A stretch of DNA of 64,000 nucleotides, from the NCBI GenBank assembly GCA_949358305.1, contig CASHSZ010000105.1, positions 158,263-222,262 of the forward strand. The letters run 5' to 3'. Shown in pieces: positions 29,129 to 42,416 of this stretch (positions within the stretch are counted from its first letter, which is position 1; every line of letters starts with the position of its first letter). Origin of the DNA: Strigamia acuminata. Lineage: Eukaryota; Arthropoda; Chilopoda; Geophilomorpha; Linotaeniidae. Under the pieces are notes generated by a model that saw only the letters and a list, made by a program, of their open reading frames with translations, was not told the DNA's origin and did no database searches. A program made the position numbers and the translations under genes.

Positions 29129-29990
29129 GTGGTCTCGCACTCGACTTTTTCAGTTTTCCCGTTTTCGGCCCGTTACGGCCAAGGACCGTAACGGGTCGAA
29201 AACGGGCCGCAACGGGTCGAAAACGGCCGCAACGGGTCGAAAACGGCCGCAACGGGTCGAAAACGGCCCGCACGGGCCGTTAACGGGCCGCCGACGGTCC
29301 CGTCACAATCCCGTAACGGCTCGCACGGGCCGTTAACGGGCCGCCGACGGTCCCGTCACGATCCCGTAACGGCTCGCACGGGCCGTTAACGGGCCGCCGA
29401 CGGTTCCGTAACTATCCCGTAACGGCCCGCACGGGCCGTTAACGGGCCGCCGACGGTCCCGTCACGACCCCGTAACGGCCCGTACGACCTCATGCGGGCC
29501 GTTAACGGGCCGTTAACGGGCCGTTAACGGCCCGTTAACGGCGTAAAACCAAAAACAGGATTCGAGATTAATGTCTATGAATGTTGTACGCGTTTTCATG
29601 TACGTGTTGTCGGTTGTTGATTTTTTCGATTTACACCGTCACGGCCCGTTAACGGCCCGTTAACGGCCCGTTAACGGCCCGTTACGATCCCGTAACGGCC
29701 CGCACGGGCCGTTAACGGGCCGCCGACGGTCCCGTCACGATCCCGTAACGGCCCGCACGGGCCGTTAACGGGCCGCCGACGGTCCCGTCACGGTCCCGTA
29801 ACGGCTCGCACGGGCCGTTAACGGGCCGCCGACGGTCCCGTCACGGTCCCGTAACGGCCTTCGTTCCCGGACTTCGGCTCGCCGACGGCCCGTGCGACCT
29901 CATGCGGGCCGCTAACGGGCCGTCAACGGGCCGTTAACGGCCCGTTTTCGACCCGCTACGGCCCGTCACGGCCTGTTGGCCGTGCGACCC
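29129..29990. repeat. GC-rich array A2
   Basis: Same composition as A1, with one extra CGAAAACGGCCGCAACGGGT unit near its start and one AT-richer island (about 29542). Flanking inverted repeats 29062-29128 and 29991-30057 agree at 64 of 67 positions by my count. Confidence 0.9.
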
Positions 29991-30389
29991 GTGACTCGGA
30001 GTGTGGTTTTTGGGGACGAGGGCCGTCCTCCGGCCGCGCCGCGACGCGCCGCGGGTCGGACAAGAAACGACCCGGTCGGAAACCGAACCTCAGTGTCCAA
30101 TCGGGCAGAAATTGTGCGAAAGTTTAACCAAAAATGGCCAAAAGTCGGTGCAAGTTTTGCACGCAACAAACGTCCGATGTGACAGTGCCCATGCGGGTTG
30201 GACGTGCATGTGGGCGCGTGTGGGCGCTCGATTTACCGGCCCGTTGGACGAGTTAAACCAAAATTTCCCAATATCTTGCATAAATTTAAAGAAGATTTGA
30301 CAGATTTCCAGATTTTAAGCGATGTTTTACATAAGTCCGTCCCATTGCTGAAATTCCGTGAAAATTTGTCAAAAATTGACAAAAGTCTG

Positions 30390-32419
30390 TGCAAATTTAG
30401 TCAGAAATAGGAAACAAAAAATTTAAAATTCGTCCAACGCGCCAGTAAATCGAGCGCGCCCATGGACAGTGCGCCGGCGGGAGCCCCGGCCGTCCTCTCT
30501 CTCTCTCTCTCTCGGCCGCCAAGGCTCGCCCCTCCGCCCGTCGGCGGGAGCCCCGACCGTCCCCCCTCTCTCTTTCGGCCGCCAAAGGATCGCCCCTCCG
30601 CTCGTCACAGATTTTTGTCAATATTTGATGAATTTCAACAGATTTTCAGCAATATTTTACAGGACATTTCTGCTCTTTTGGATACATTTTCAAAGGTTTT
30701 ATTGCTAAAATTCTGGGGAAATTTATCAAAAATTGACAAAAAATCGATGCAAGTTTTGTCAGAAATTGATAAAATCTTCTTAAACTCGTCCAACGCGCCG
30801 GCGAGTGCACATGCGGGGACAGTGGGCACGTCCAGCCCGCGTGCACACTGTCAGATCGGGCGGTTTCGGGCACAGTTTGATCCGGGCAAATATCTAGCAA
30901 AAGTTGCACCGATTTTTTGTCAATTTTAGACAAATTTCAGCGATATTTTACGAGACATTTCTGCTCGATTGGACACATTTCCAGGGGTTTTTTGTAAAAC
31001 ATTGATAAAATTCCGTGGAAATTTATCAAATATTGGCAAAATTCGGTGCTAATTTTGTCAAAAATTAGGAAAAAAAAATTTTCAAAACTTGTCCAACGTG
31101 CCGGTAAATCGAGCGCCCACATGCCTAGATAGTGCACGCCCAACCCGCCAAGGCTCGCCCCTCCGCCCGTTGGCGGGAGCCCCGGCCGTCCCCTCTCTCT
31201 CTCTTTCTCTCTCTCTCTCGGGCGCCCGGAGCTCGCCCCTCCGCCCGTCACCGACTTTTGACACAATTTTTGATGAAATTCAACGGAATTTTAGCAACGT
31301 TTTACAAAAAACCTGTGGAAATGTGTCCAACCGGGCAGAAATGTGTCGTAAAATGTTGCCGAAATTCTGTGAAAATTTGTCACAAATTGCCAAAAGTCGG
31401 TGCAAATTTTGTCAGAAATAGGAAACAAAAAATTTAAAATTCGTCCAACGCGCCAGTAAATCGAGCGCGCCCATGCGTGGACAGTGCGCCGGCGGGAGCC
31501 CCGGCCGTCCTCTCTCTCTCTCTCTCTCGGCCGCCAAGGCTCGCCCCTCCGCCCGTCGGCGGGAGCCCCGACCGTCCCCCCTCTCTCTTTCGGCCGCCAA
31601 AGGATCGCCCCTCCGCTCGTCACAGATTTTTGTCAATATTTGATGAACTTCAACAGATTTTCAGCAATATTTTACAGGACATTTCTGCTCTTTTGGATAC
31701 ATTTTCAAAGGTTTTATTGCTAAAATTCTGGGGAAATTTATCAAAAATTGACAAAAAATCGATGCAAGTTTTGTCAGAAATTGATAAAATCTTCTTAAAC
31801 TCATCCAACGCGCCGGCGAGTGCACATGCGGGGACAGTGGGCACGTCCAGCCCGCGTGCACACTGTCAGATCGGGCGGTTTCGGGCACAGTTTGATCCGG
31901 GCAAATATCTAGCAAAACTTGCACCGATTTTTTGTCAATTTTAGACAAATTTCAGCGATATTTTACGAGACATTTCTGCTCGATTGGACACATTTCCAGG
32001 GGTTTTTTGTAAAACATTGATAAAATTCCGTGGAAATTTATCAAATATTGGCAAAATTCGGTGCTAATTTTGTCAAAAATTAGGAAAAAAAAATTTTCAA
32101 AACTTGTCCAACGTGCCGGTAAATCGAGCGCCCACATGCCTAGATAGTGCACGCCCAACCCGCCAAGGCTCGCCCCTCCGCCCGTTGGCGGGAGCCCCGG
32201 CCGTCCCCTCTCTCTCTCTTTCTCTCTCTCTCTCGGGCGCCCGGAGCTCGCCCCTCCGCCCGTCACCGACTTTTGACACAATTTTTGATGAAATTCAACG
32301 GAATTTTAGCAACGTTTTACAAAAAACCTGTGGAAATGTGTCCAACCGGGCAGAAATGTGTCGTAAAATGTTGCCGAAATTCTGTGAAAATTTGTCACAA
32401 ATTGCCAAAAGTCGGTGCA
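30390..32419 (+). repeat. 1,015-bp higher-order block 2, two units
   Basis: Preceded by the linker at 29991 and followed by the tail at 32420. Both units carry the derived CAAAAATTGAC variant. Unit 2 also carries GATGAACTTCAAC in place of GATGAATTTCAAC, a marker shared by second units of later blocks. Confidence 0.93.
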
Positions 32420-32785
32420 AGTATTGCTAGATTTGGGCGCATCAAACTGTGCCGAGATCTGACAGTGTCCACGCGGTTTTGAAGCGCCCACTGTCGACGC
32501 ACGTGGGCGCTCAATTTACCGGCGCGTTGGACGAGTTTTGAAAAAAGTTTTTTCCTAATTTCTGACAAAACTTGCACCGAATTTTGTCAATATGTGATAA
32601 ATTTCCATGGATTTTAAGCAATGTTTTACAGAAGTCCGTCCCATCGGGCAGAAACGTCTCGTAAAATGTCGCTGAAATTCCGTGAAAATCTGTCAAAAAT
32701 TGACAAAAGTTGGTGACCGACCCGCGGCGCGTCACGGCGCGGTCGGAGGACGGCCCTCGTCCCCAAAAACCACACTCCGGGTCAC

Positions 32786-33700
32786 GTGGTCTCGCACTCG
32801 ACTTTTTCAGTTTTCCCGTTTTCGGCCCGTTACGGCCAAGGACCGTAACGGGTCGAAAACGGGCCGCAACGGGTCGAAAACGGCCGCAACGGGTCGAAAA
32901 CGGCCGCAACGGGTCGAAAACGGCCCGCACGGGCCGTTAACGGGCCGCCGACGGTCCCGTCACAATCCCGTAACGGCTCGCACGGGCCGTTAACGGGCCG
33001 CCGACGGTCCCGTCACGATCCCGTAACGGCTCGCACGGGCCGTTAACGGGCCGCCGACGGTTCCGTAACTATCCCGTAACGGCCCGCACGGGCCGTTAAC
33101 GGGCCGCCGACGGTCCCGTCACGACCCCGTAACGGCCCGTACGACCTCATGCGGGCCGTTAACGGGCCGTTAACGGGCCGTTAACGGCCCGTTAACGGCG
33201 TAAAACCAAAAACAGGATTCGAGATTAATGTCTATGAATGTTGTACGCGTTTTCATGTACGTGTTGTCGGTTGTTGATTTTTTCGATTTACACCGTCACG
33301 GCCCGTTAACGGCCCGTTAACGGCCCGTTAACGGCCCGTCAACGGCCCGCATGGGGTCGCACGGGCCGTTAACGGGCCGCCGACGGTCCCGTCACGATCC
33401 CGTAACGGCCCGCACGGGCCGTTAACGGGCCGCCGACGGTCCCGTCACGATTCCGTAACGGCTCGCACGGGCCGTTAACGGGCCGCCGACGGTCCCGTCA
33501 CGATCCCGTAACGGCTCGCACGGGCCGTTAACGGGCCGCCGACGGTCCCGTCACGGTCCCGTAACGGCCTTCGTTCCCGGACTTCGGCTCGCCGACGGCC
33601 CGTGCGACCTCATGCGGGCCGCTAACGGGCCGTCAACGGGCCGTTAACGGCCCGTTTTCGACCCGCTACGGCCCGTCACGGCCTGTTGGCCGTGCGACCC
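32786..33700. repeat. GC-rich array A3
   Basis: One island (about 33198). It differs from A2 after the island: CGTCAACGGCCCGCATGGGGTCG replaces CGTTACGATCCC, and there is one extra 53-bp unit. Its right end rejoins the common pattern. Confidence 0.9.
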
Positions 33701-34099
33701 GTGACTCGGAGTGTGGTTTTTGGGGACGAGGGCCGTCCTCCGGCCGCGCCGCGACGCGCCGCGGGTCGGACAAGAAACGACCCGGTCGGAAACCGAACCT
33801 CAGTGTCCAATCGGGCAGAAATTGTGCGGAAGTTTAACCAAAAATGGCCAAAAGTCGGTGCAAGTTTTGCACGCAACAAACGTCCGATGTGACAGTGCCC
33901 ATGCGGGTTGGACGTGCATGTGGGCGCGTGTGGGCGCTCGATTTACCGGCCCGTTGGACGAGTTAAACCAAAATTTCCCAATATCTTGCATAAATTTAAA
34001 GAAGATTTGACAGATTTCCAGATTTTAAGCGATGTTTTACATAAGTCCGTCCCATTGCTGAAATTCCGTGAAAATTTGTCAAAAATTGACAAAAGTCTG

Positions 34100-37000
34100 T
34101 GCAAATTTAGTCAGAAATAGGAAACAAAAAATTTAAAATTCGTCCAACGCGCCAGTAAATCGAGCGCGCCCATGGACAGTGCGCCGGCGGGAGCCCCGGC
34201 CGTCCTCTCTCTCTCTCTCTCTCGGCCGCCAAGGCTCGCCCCTCCGCCCGTCGGCGGGAGCCCCGACCGTCCCCCCTCTCTCTTTCGGCCGCCAAAGGAT
34301 CGCCCCTCCGCTCGTCACAGATTTTTGTCAATATTTGATGAATTTCAACAGATTTTCAGCAATATTTTACAGGACATTTCTGCTCTTTTGGATACATTTT
34401 CAAAGGTTTTATTGCTAAAATTCTGGGGAAATTTATCAAAAATTGACAAAAAATCGATGCAAGTTTTGTCAGAAATTGATAAAATCTTCTTAAACTCGTC
34501 CAACGCGCCGGCGAGTGCACATGCGGGGACAGTGGGCACGTCCAGCCCGCGTGCACACTGTCAGATCGGGCGGTTTCGGGCACAGTTTGATCCGGGCAAA
34601 TATCTAGCAAAACTTGCACCGATTTTTTGTCAATTTTAGACAAATTTCAGCGATATTTTACGAGACATTTCTGCTCGATTGGACACATTTCCAGGGGTTT
34701 TTTGTAAAACATTGATAAAATTCCGTGGAAATTTATCAAATATTGGCAAAATTCGGTGCTAATTTTGTCAAAAATTAGGAAAAAAAAATTTTCAAAACTT
34801 GTCCAACGTGCCGGTAAATCGAGCGCCCACATGCCTAGATAGTGCACGCCCAACCCGCCAAGGCTCGCCCCTCCGCCCGTTGGCGGGAGCCCCGGCCGTC
34901 CCCTCTCTCTCTCTTTCTCTCTCTCTCTCGGGCGCCCGGAGCTCGCCCCTCCGCCCGTCACCGACTTTTGACACAATTTTTGATGAAATTCAACGGAATT
35001 TTAGCAACGTTTTACAAAAAACCTGTGGAAATGTGTCCAACCGGGCAGAAATGTGTCGTAAAATGTTGCCGAAATTCTGTGAAAATTTGTCACAAATTGC
35101 CAAAAGTCGGTGCAAATTTTGTCAGAAATAGGAAACAAAAAATTTAAAATTCGTCCAACGCGCCAGTAAATCGAGCGCGCCCATGCGTGGACAGTGCGCC
35201 GGCGGGAGCCCCGGCCGTCCTCTCTCTCTCTCTCTCTCGGCCGCCAAGGCTCGCCCCTCCGCCCGTCGGCGGGAGCCCCGACCGTCCCCCCTCTCTCTTT
35301 CGGCCGCCAAAGGATCGCCCCTCCGCTCGTCACAGATTTTTGTCAATATTTGATGAACTTCAACAGATTTTCAGCAATATTTTACAGGACATTTCTGCTC
35401 TTTTGGATACATTTTCAAAGGTTTTATTGCTAAAATTCTGGGGAAATTTATCAAAAATTGACAAAAAATCGATGCAAGTTTTGTCAGAAATTGATAAAAT
35501 CTTCTTAAACTCGTCCAACGCGCCGGCGAGTGCACATGCGGGGACAGTGGGCACGTCCAGCCCGCGTGCACACTGTCAGATCGGGCGGTTTCGGGCACAG
35601 TTTGATCCGGGCAAATATCTAGCAAAACTTGCACCGATTTTTTGTCAATTTTAGACAAATTTCAGCGATATTTTACGAGACATTTCTGCTCGATTGGACA
35701 CATTTCCAGGGGTTTTTTGTAAAACATTGATAAAATTCCGTGGAAATTTATCAAATATTGGCAAAATTCGGTGCTAATTTTGTCAAAAATTAGGAAAAAA
35801 AAATTTTCAAAACTTGTCCAACGTGCCGGTAAATCGAGCGCCCACATGCCTAGATAGTGCACGCCCAACCCGCCAAGGCTCGCCCCTCCGCCCGTTGGCG
35901 GGAGCCCCGGCCGTCCCCTCTCTCTCTCTTTCTCTCTCTCTCTCGGGCGCCCGGAGCTCGCCCCTCCGCCCGTCACCGACTTTTGACACAATTTTTGATG
36001 AAATTCAACGGAATTTTAGCAACGTTTTACAAAAAACCTGTGGAAATGTGTCCAACCGGGCAGAAATGTGTCGTAAAATGTTGCCGAAATTCTGTGAAAA
36101 TTTGTCACAAATTGCCAAAAGTCGGTGCAAATTTTGTCAGAAATAGGAAACAAAAAATTTAAAATTCGTCCAACGCGCCAGTAAATCGAGCGCGCCCATG
36201 CGTGGACAGTGCGCCGGCGGGAGCCCCGGCCGTCCTCTCTCTCTCTCTCTCTCGGCCGCCAAGGCTCGCCCCTCCGCCCGTCGGCGGGAGCCCCGACCGT
36301 CCCCCCTCTCTCTTTCGGCCGCCAAAGGATCGCCCCTCCGCTCGTCACAGATTTTTGTCAATATTTGATGAATTTCAACAGATTTTCAGCAATATTTTAC
36401 AGGACATTTCTGCTCTTTTGGATACATTTTCAAAGGTTTTATTGCTAAAATTCTGGGGAAATTTATCAAAAATTGACAAAAAATCGATGCAAGTTTTGTC
36501 AGAAATTGATAAAATCTTCTTAAACTCGTCCAACGCGCCGGCGAGTGCACATGCGGGGACAGTGGGCACGTCCAGCCCGCGTGCACACTGTCAGATCGGG
36601 CGGTTTCGGGCACAGTTTGATCCGGGCAAATATCTAGCAAAACTTGCACCGATTTTTTGTCAATTTTAGACAAATTTCAGCGATATTTTACGAGACATTT
36701 CTGCTCGATTGGACACATTTCCAGGGGTTTTTTGTAAAACATTGATAAAATTCCGTGGAAATTTATCAAATATTGGCAAAATTCGGTGCTAATTTTGTCA
36801 AAAATTAGGAAAAAAAAATTTTCAAAACTTGTCCAACGTGCCGGTAAATCGAGCGCCCACATGCCTAGATAGTGCACGCCCAACCCGCCAAGGCTCGCCC
36901 CTCCGCCCGTTGGCGGGAGCCCCGGCCGTCCCCTCTCTCTCTCTTTCTCTCTCTCTCTCGGGCGCCCGGAGCTCGCCCCTCCGCCCGTCACCGACTTTTG

Positions 37001-37144
37001 ACACAATTTTTGATGAAATTCAACGGAATTTTAGCAACGTTTTACAAAAAACCTGTGGAAATGTGTCCAACCGGGCAGAAATGTGTCGTAAAATGTTGCC
37101 GAAATTCTGTGAAAATTTGTCACAAATTGCCAAAAGTCGGTGCA
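34100..37144 (+). repeat. 1,015-bp higher-order block 3, three units
   Basis: 3 x 1,015 bp. The middle unit has the GATGAACTTCAAC marker, as the second unit of block 2 does. All three have CAAAAATTGAC. Confidence 0.93.
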
Positions 37145-37510
37145 AGTATTGCTAGATTTGGGCGCATCAAACTGTGCCGAGATCTGACAGTGTCCACGCG
37201 GTTTTGAAGCGCCCACTGTCGACGCACGTGGGCGCTCAATTTACCGGCGCGTTGGACGAGTTTTGAAAAAAGTTTTTTCCTAATTTCTGACAAAACTTGC
37301 ACCGAATTTTGTCAATATGTGATAAATTTCCATGGATTTTAAGCAATGTTTTACAGAAGTCCGTCCCATCGGGCAGAAACGTCTCGTAAAATGTCGCTGA
37401 AATTCCGTGAAAATCTGTCAAAAATTGACAAAAGTTGGTGACCGACCCGCGGCGCGTCACGGCGCGGTCGGAGGACGGCCCTCGTCCCCAAAAACCACAC
37501 TCCGGGTCAC

Positions 37511-39981
37511 GTGGTCTCGCACTCGACTTTTTCAGTTTTCCCGTTTTCGGCCCGTTACGGCCAAGGACCGTAACGGGTCGAAAACGGGCCGCAACGGGTC
37601 GAAAACGGCCGCAACGGGTCGAAAACGGCCCGCACGGGCCGTTAACGGGCCGCCGACGGTCCCGTCACAATCCCGTAACGGCTCGCACGGGCCGTTAACG
37701 GGCCGCCGACGGTCCCGTCACGATCCCGTAACGGCTCGCACGGGCCGTTAACGGGCCGCCGACGGTTCCGTAACTATCCCGTAACGGCCCGCACGGGCCG
37801 TTAACGGGCCGCCGACGGTCCCGTCACGACCCCGTAACGGCCCGTACGACCTCATGCGGGCCGTTAACGGGCCGTTAACGGGCCGTTAACGGCCCGTTAA
37901 CGGCGTAAAACCAAAAACAGGATTCGAGATTAATGTCTATGAATGTTGTACGCGTTTTCACGTACGTGTTGTCGGTTGTTGATTTTTTCGATTTACGCCG
38001 TAACGGCCCGTTAACGGCCCGTTAACGGCCCGTCAACGGCCCGTCAACGGCCCGCAACGGCCCGCACGGGCCGTTAACGGGCCGTCGACGATCCCGTCAC
38101 GATCCCGCAACGGCCCGCACGGGCCGTTAACGGGCCGCTGACGGTCCCGTCACGATCCCGTCACGGCCTTCGTTCCCGGACTTCGGCTCGCCGACGGCCC
38201 GTACGACCTCACGCGGGCCGTTAACGGGCCGTTAACGGCCCGTTAACGGCCCGTTAACGGCGTAAAACCAAAAACAGGATTCGAGATTAATGTCTATGAA
38301 TGTTGTACGCGTTTTCATGTACGTGTTGTCGGTTGTTGATTTTTTCGATTCACGCCGTAACGGCCCGTTAACGGCCCGTTAACGGCCCGTCAACGGCCCG
38401 TCAACGGCCCGCAACGGCCCGCACGGGCCGTTAACGGGCCGTCGACGATCCCGTCACGATCCCGCAACGGCCCGCACGGGCCGTTAACGGGCCGCTGACG
38501 GTCCCGTCACGATCCCGCAACGGCCCGCACGGGCCGTTAACGGGCCGTCGACGATCCCGTCACGATCCCGCAACGGCCCGCACGGGCCGTTAACGGGCCG
38601 CTGACGGTCCCGTCACGATCCCGTCACGGCCTTCGTTCCCGGACTTCGGCTCGCCGACGGCCCGTACGACCTCACGCGGGCCGTTAACGGGCCGTTAACG
38701 GCCCGTTAACGGCCCGTTAACGGCGTAAAACCAAAAACAGGATTCGAGATTAATGTCTATGAATGTTGTACGCGTTTTCATGTACGTGTTGTCGGTTGTT
38801 GATTTTTTCGATTCACGCCGTAACGGCCCGTTAACGGCCCGTTAACGGCCCGTCAACGGCCCGTCAACGGCCCGCAACGGCCCGCACGGGCCGTTAACGG
38901 GCCGTCGACGATCCCGTCACGATCCCGCAACGGCCCGCACGGGCCGTTAACGGGCCGCTGACGGTCCCGTCACGATCCCGCAACGGCCCGCACGGGCCGT
39001 TAACGGGCCGTCGACGATCCCGTCACGATCCCGCAACGGCCCGCACGGGCCGTTAACGGGCCGCTGACGGTCCCGTCACGATCCCGCAACGGCCCGCACG
39101 GGCCGTTAACGGGCCGTCGACGGTCCCGTCACGATCCCGCAACGGCCCGCACGGGCCGTTAACGGCCCGTTAACGGCCCGTTAACGGCCCGTTAACGGGG
39201 CAAAACCGAAAACAGGATTCGAGATTAATGTCTATGAATGTTGTACGCGTTTTCATGTACGTGTTGTCGGTTGTTGATTTTTTCGATTCACGCCGTAACG
39301 GCCCGTTAACGGCCCGTTAACGGCCCGTCAACGGCCCGTCAACGGCCCGCAACGGCCCGCACGGGCCGTTAACGGGCCGTCGACGATCCCGTCACGATCC
39401 CGCAACGGCCCGCACGGGCCGTTAACGGGCCGCCGACGGTCCCGTCACGGTCCCGTCACGGCGCGTGCGGGCCGTTAACGGGCCGCCGACAGTCCCGTCA
39501 CGATCCCGTCACGGCCTTCGTTCCCGGACTTCGGCTCGCCGACGGCCCGTACGACCTCACGCGGGCCGTTAACGGGCCGTTAACGGGCCGTTAACGGCCC
39601 GTTAACGGCCCGTTAACGGCGTAAAACCAAAAACAGGATTCGAGATTAATGTCTATGAATGTTGTACGCGTTTTCACGTACGTGTTGTCGGTTGTTGATT
39701 TTTTCGATTTACGCCGTTAACGGCCCGTTAACGGCCCGTTAACGGCCCGTCAACGGCCCGCATGGAGTCGTACGGGCCGTTAACGGGCCGCCGACGGTCC
39801 CGTCACGGTCCCGTCACGGCGCGTGCGGGCCGTTAACGGGCCGCCAACGGTCCCGTCACGATCCCGTCACGGCCCGTGCGGGCCGTTAACGGGCCGCCGA
39901 CGGTCCCGTCACGATCCCGTAACGGCCCGTTACGGCCAAGGGCCGTAACGGGATAACTGAGAGAGTCGGGTGCGAGACCAC
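37511..39981. repeat. GC-rich array A4, long form with five islands
   Basis: 2.47 kb of 53-bp and 11-bp repeats with five copies of the AT-richer island (about 37902, 38260, 38723, 39198, 39619). The 53-bp units here alternate two variants (GTCGACGATCCC and GCTGACGGTCCC), so a dimeric 106-bp period has taken over. The fourth island has a GGGGCAAAACCGAAAAC variant start. Confidence 0.92.
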
Positions 39982-41197
39982 GTGACCCGGAGTGTGGTTT
40001 TTGGGGGCGAGGGCCGTCCTCCGACCGCGCCGTGACGCGCCCCGGGTCGGATCAAGAGGCGACCCGGTCGGAAACCGAACCTCGGGGTTCCTCGGGGCGT
40101 GGTTTTTTGGGGACGGGGGGAGGGGGGGATTGGGTCGCGTGCTCCGACCGCGCCGCAACGCGCCGTGGGTCGGTCACCAACCTTTGTCAATATTTTATAA
40201 ATTTCCACGGAATTTCAACAATGTTTTACATAAGTCCGTCAAATCGGGCAGAAATATCCCGTACAATGTCGCTGCAATTCTGTGGAAATTTATCAGATAT
40301 TGACAAAATTCGGTGACGGGCGGAAGGGCGATTCCCGGGCGGAAGAGAGAGAGAGAGAGAGAAAGGGGGGACGGCCGGCGCCTACGCCGACGGGGCGCGG
40401 AGGGCGAGTGCACTGTTCACGCATGTGGGCGCGTGTGGACGCTCGATTTACTGGCGCGTTGGACAAGTCAAAAAAAATTTCCCAATGTCTGACAAAAATT
40501 CCATCGAATCACGGCAATATTTGACAACACTTGCACAGATTTTTAGCAACATTCACCGGCGAGGTCGTTGATGAACTCGCTTTACCCCGATGAATCTCGC
40601 GCGACAACAACCCTGCGAAAATACCAAATCTCGTACGAATAATAAACACGGCGCAAACCGCACAAAAATCCACGACATAAAATCGAATGTCGTCTATCGG
40701 CACTCTCAGCATTCCCCCGGACATTTTCCGGAAGAGTTTGGTCCGGCCGGAATCCGAGGAATAGTCACTCCCAAAGTGCGGATTTTGCGGGTGCACTCGC
40801 TTCCGAAGGTTATATCGTAAGTAAGTAAGTATCTGACAAAACTTGCACAGAATTTTGTCAACATTTGATAAATTTCCACAGAATTTAACGTTGTTTTGCT
40901 AAAACCTGCGGAAACGTGTCTAGTCGGGCAGAAACGTCTCGTAAAATGTTGCTGAAATTCCGTGGAAATTTGTCAAAAATTGACAAAAGTTGGTGACCGA
41001 CCCACATCGCGTTGCGGCGCGGTCGGAGCACGCGACCCGATCCCCCCCCCCCCCCCCTCCCCCCGTCCCCAAAAAACCACGCCTCGAGGAACCCCGAGGT
41101 TCGGTTTCCGACCGGGTCGCCTCTTGATCCGACTCGGGGCGCGTCACGGCGCGGTCGGAGGACGGCCCTCGCCCCCAAAAACCACACTCCGGGTCAC
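39982..41197. repeat. Large inverted repeat with 710-bp spacer
   Basis: Arms 39966-40230 and 40941-41213 are reverse complements at high identity over about 265-273 bp; they differ mainly in the length of a C/G run. The spacer 40231-40940 holds GAGAGAGA repeats, a palindromic core and a stretch (40560-40800) found nowhere else except in the +11,974 copy and, partly inverted, at 25030-25110. The frame 40796-40509 (minus) is not recognised. Confidence 0.88.
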
Positions 41198-42017
41198 GTG
41201 GTCTCGCACTCGACTTTTTCAGTTTTCCCGTTTTCGGCCCGTTACGGCCAAGGACCGTAACGGGTCGAAAACGGGCCGCAACGGGTCGAAAACGGCCGCA
41301 ACGGGTCGAAAACGGCCCGCACGGGCCGTTAACGGGCCGCCGACGGTCCCGTCACAATCCCGTAACGGCTCGCACGGGCCGTTAACGGGCCGCCGACGGT
41401 CCCGTCACGATCCCGTAACGGCTCGCACGGGCCGTTAACGGGCCGCCGACGGTTCCGTAACTATCCCGTAACGGCCCGCACGGGCCGTTAACGGGCCGCC
41501 GACGATCCCGTCACGACCCCGTAACGGCCCGTACGACCTCATGCGGGCCGTTAACGGCCCGTTAACGGCGTAAAACCAAAAACAGGATTCGAGATTAATG
41601 TCTATGAATGTTGTACGCGTTTTCATGTACGTGTTGTCGGTTGTTGATTTTTTCGATTTACACCGTCACGGCCCGTTAACGGCCCGTTAACGGCCCGTTA
41701 ACGGCCCGTTACGATCCCGTAACGGCCCGCACGGGCCGTTAACGGGCCGCCGACGGTCCCGTCACGATCCCGTAACGGCCCGCACGGGCCGTTAACGGGC
41801 CGCCGACGGTCCCGTCACGGTCCCGTAACGGCTCGCACGGGCCGTTAACGGGCCGCCGACGGTCCCGTCACGGTCCCGTAACGGCCTTCGTTCCCGGACT
41901 TCGGCTCGCCGACGGCCCGTGCGACCTCATGCGGGCCGCTAACGGGCCGTCAACGGGCCGTTAACGGCCCGTTTTCGACCCGCTACGGCCCGTCACGGCC
42001 TGTTGGCCGTGCGACCC
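41198..42017. repeat. GC-rich array A5
   Basis: Like A1 but with two fewer 11-bp units just before the island (about 41569), a 22-bp difference from its duplicate A8. Confidence 0.9.
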
Positions 42018-42416
42018 GTGACTCGGAGTGTGGTTTTTGGGGACGAGGGCCGTCCTCCGGCCGCGCCGCGACGCGCCGCGGGTCGGACAAGAAACGACCC
42101 GGTCGGAAACCGAACCTCAGTGTCCAATCGGGCAGAAATTGTGCGAAAGTTTAACCAAAAATGGCCAAAAGTCGGTGCAAGTTTTGCACGCAACAAACGT
42201 CCGATGTGACAGTGCCCATGCGGGTTGGACGTGCATGTGGGCGCGTGTGGGCGCTCGATTTACCGGCCCGTTGGACGAGTTAAACCAAAATTTCCCAATA
42301 TCTTGCATAAATTTAAAGAAGATTTGACAGATTTCCAGATTTTAAGCGATGTTTTACATAAGTCCGTCCCATTGCTGAAATTCCGTGAAAATTTGTCAAA
42401 AATTGACAAAAGTCTG

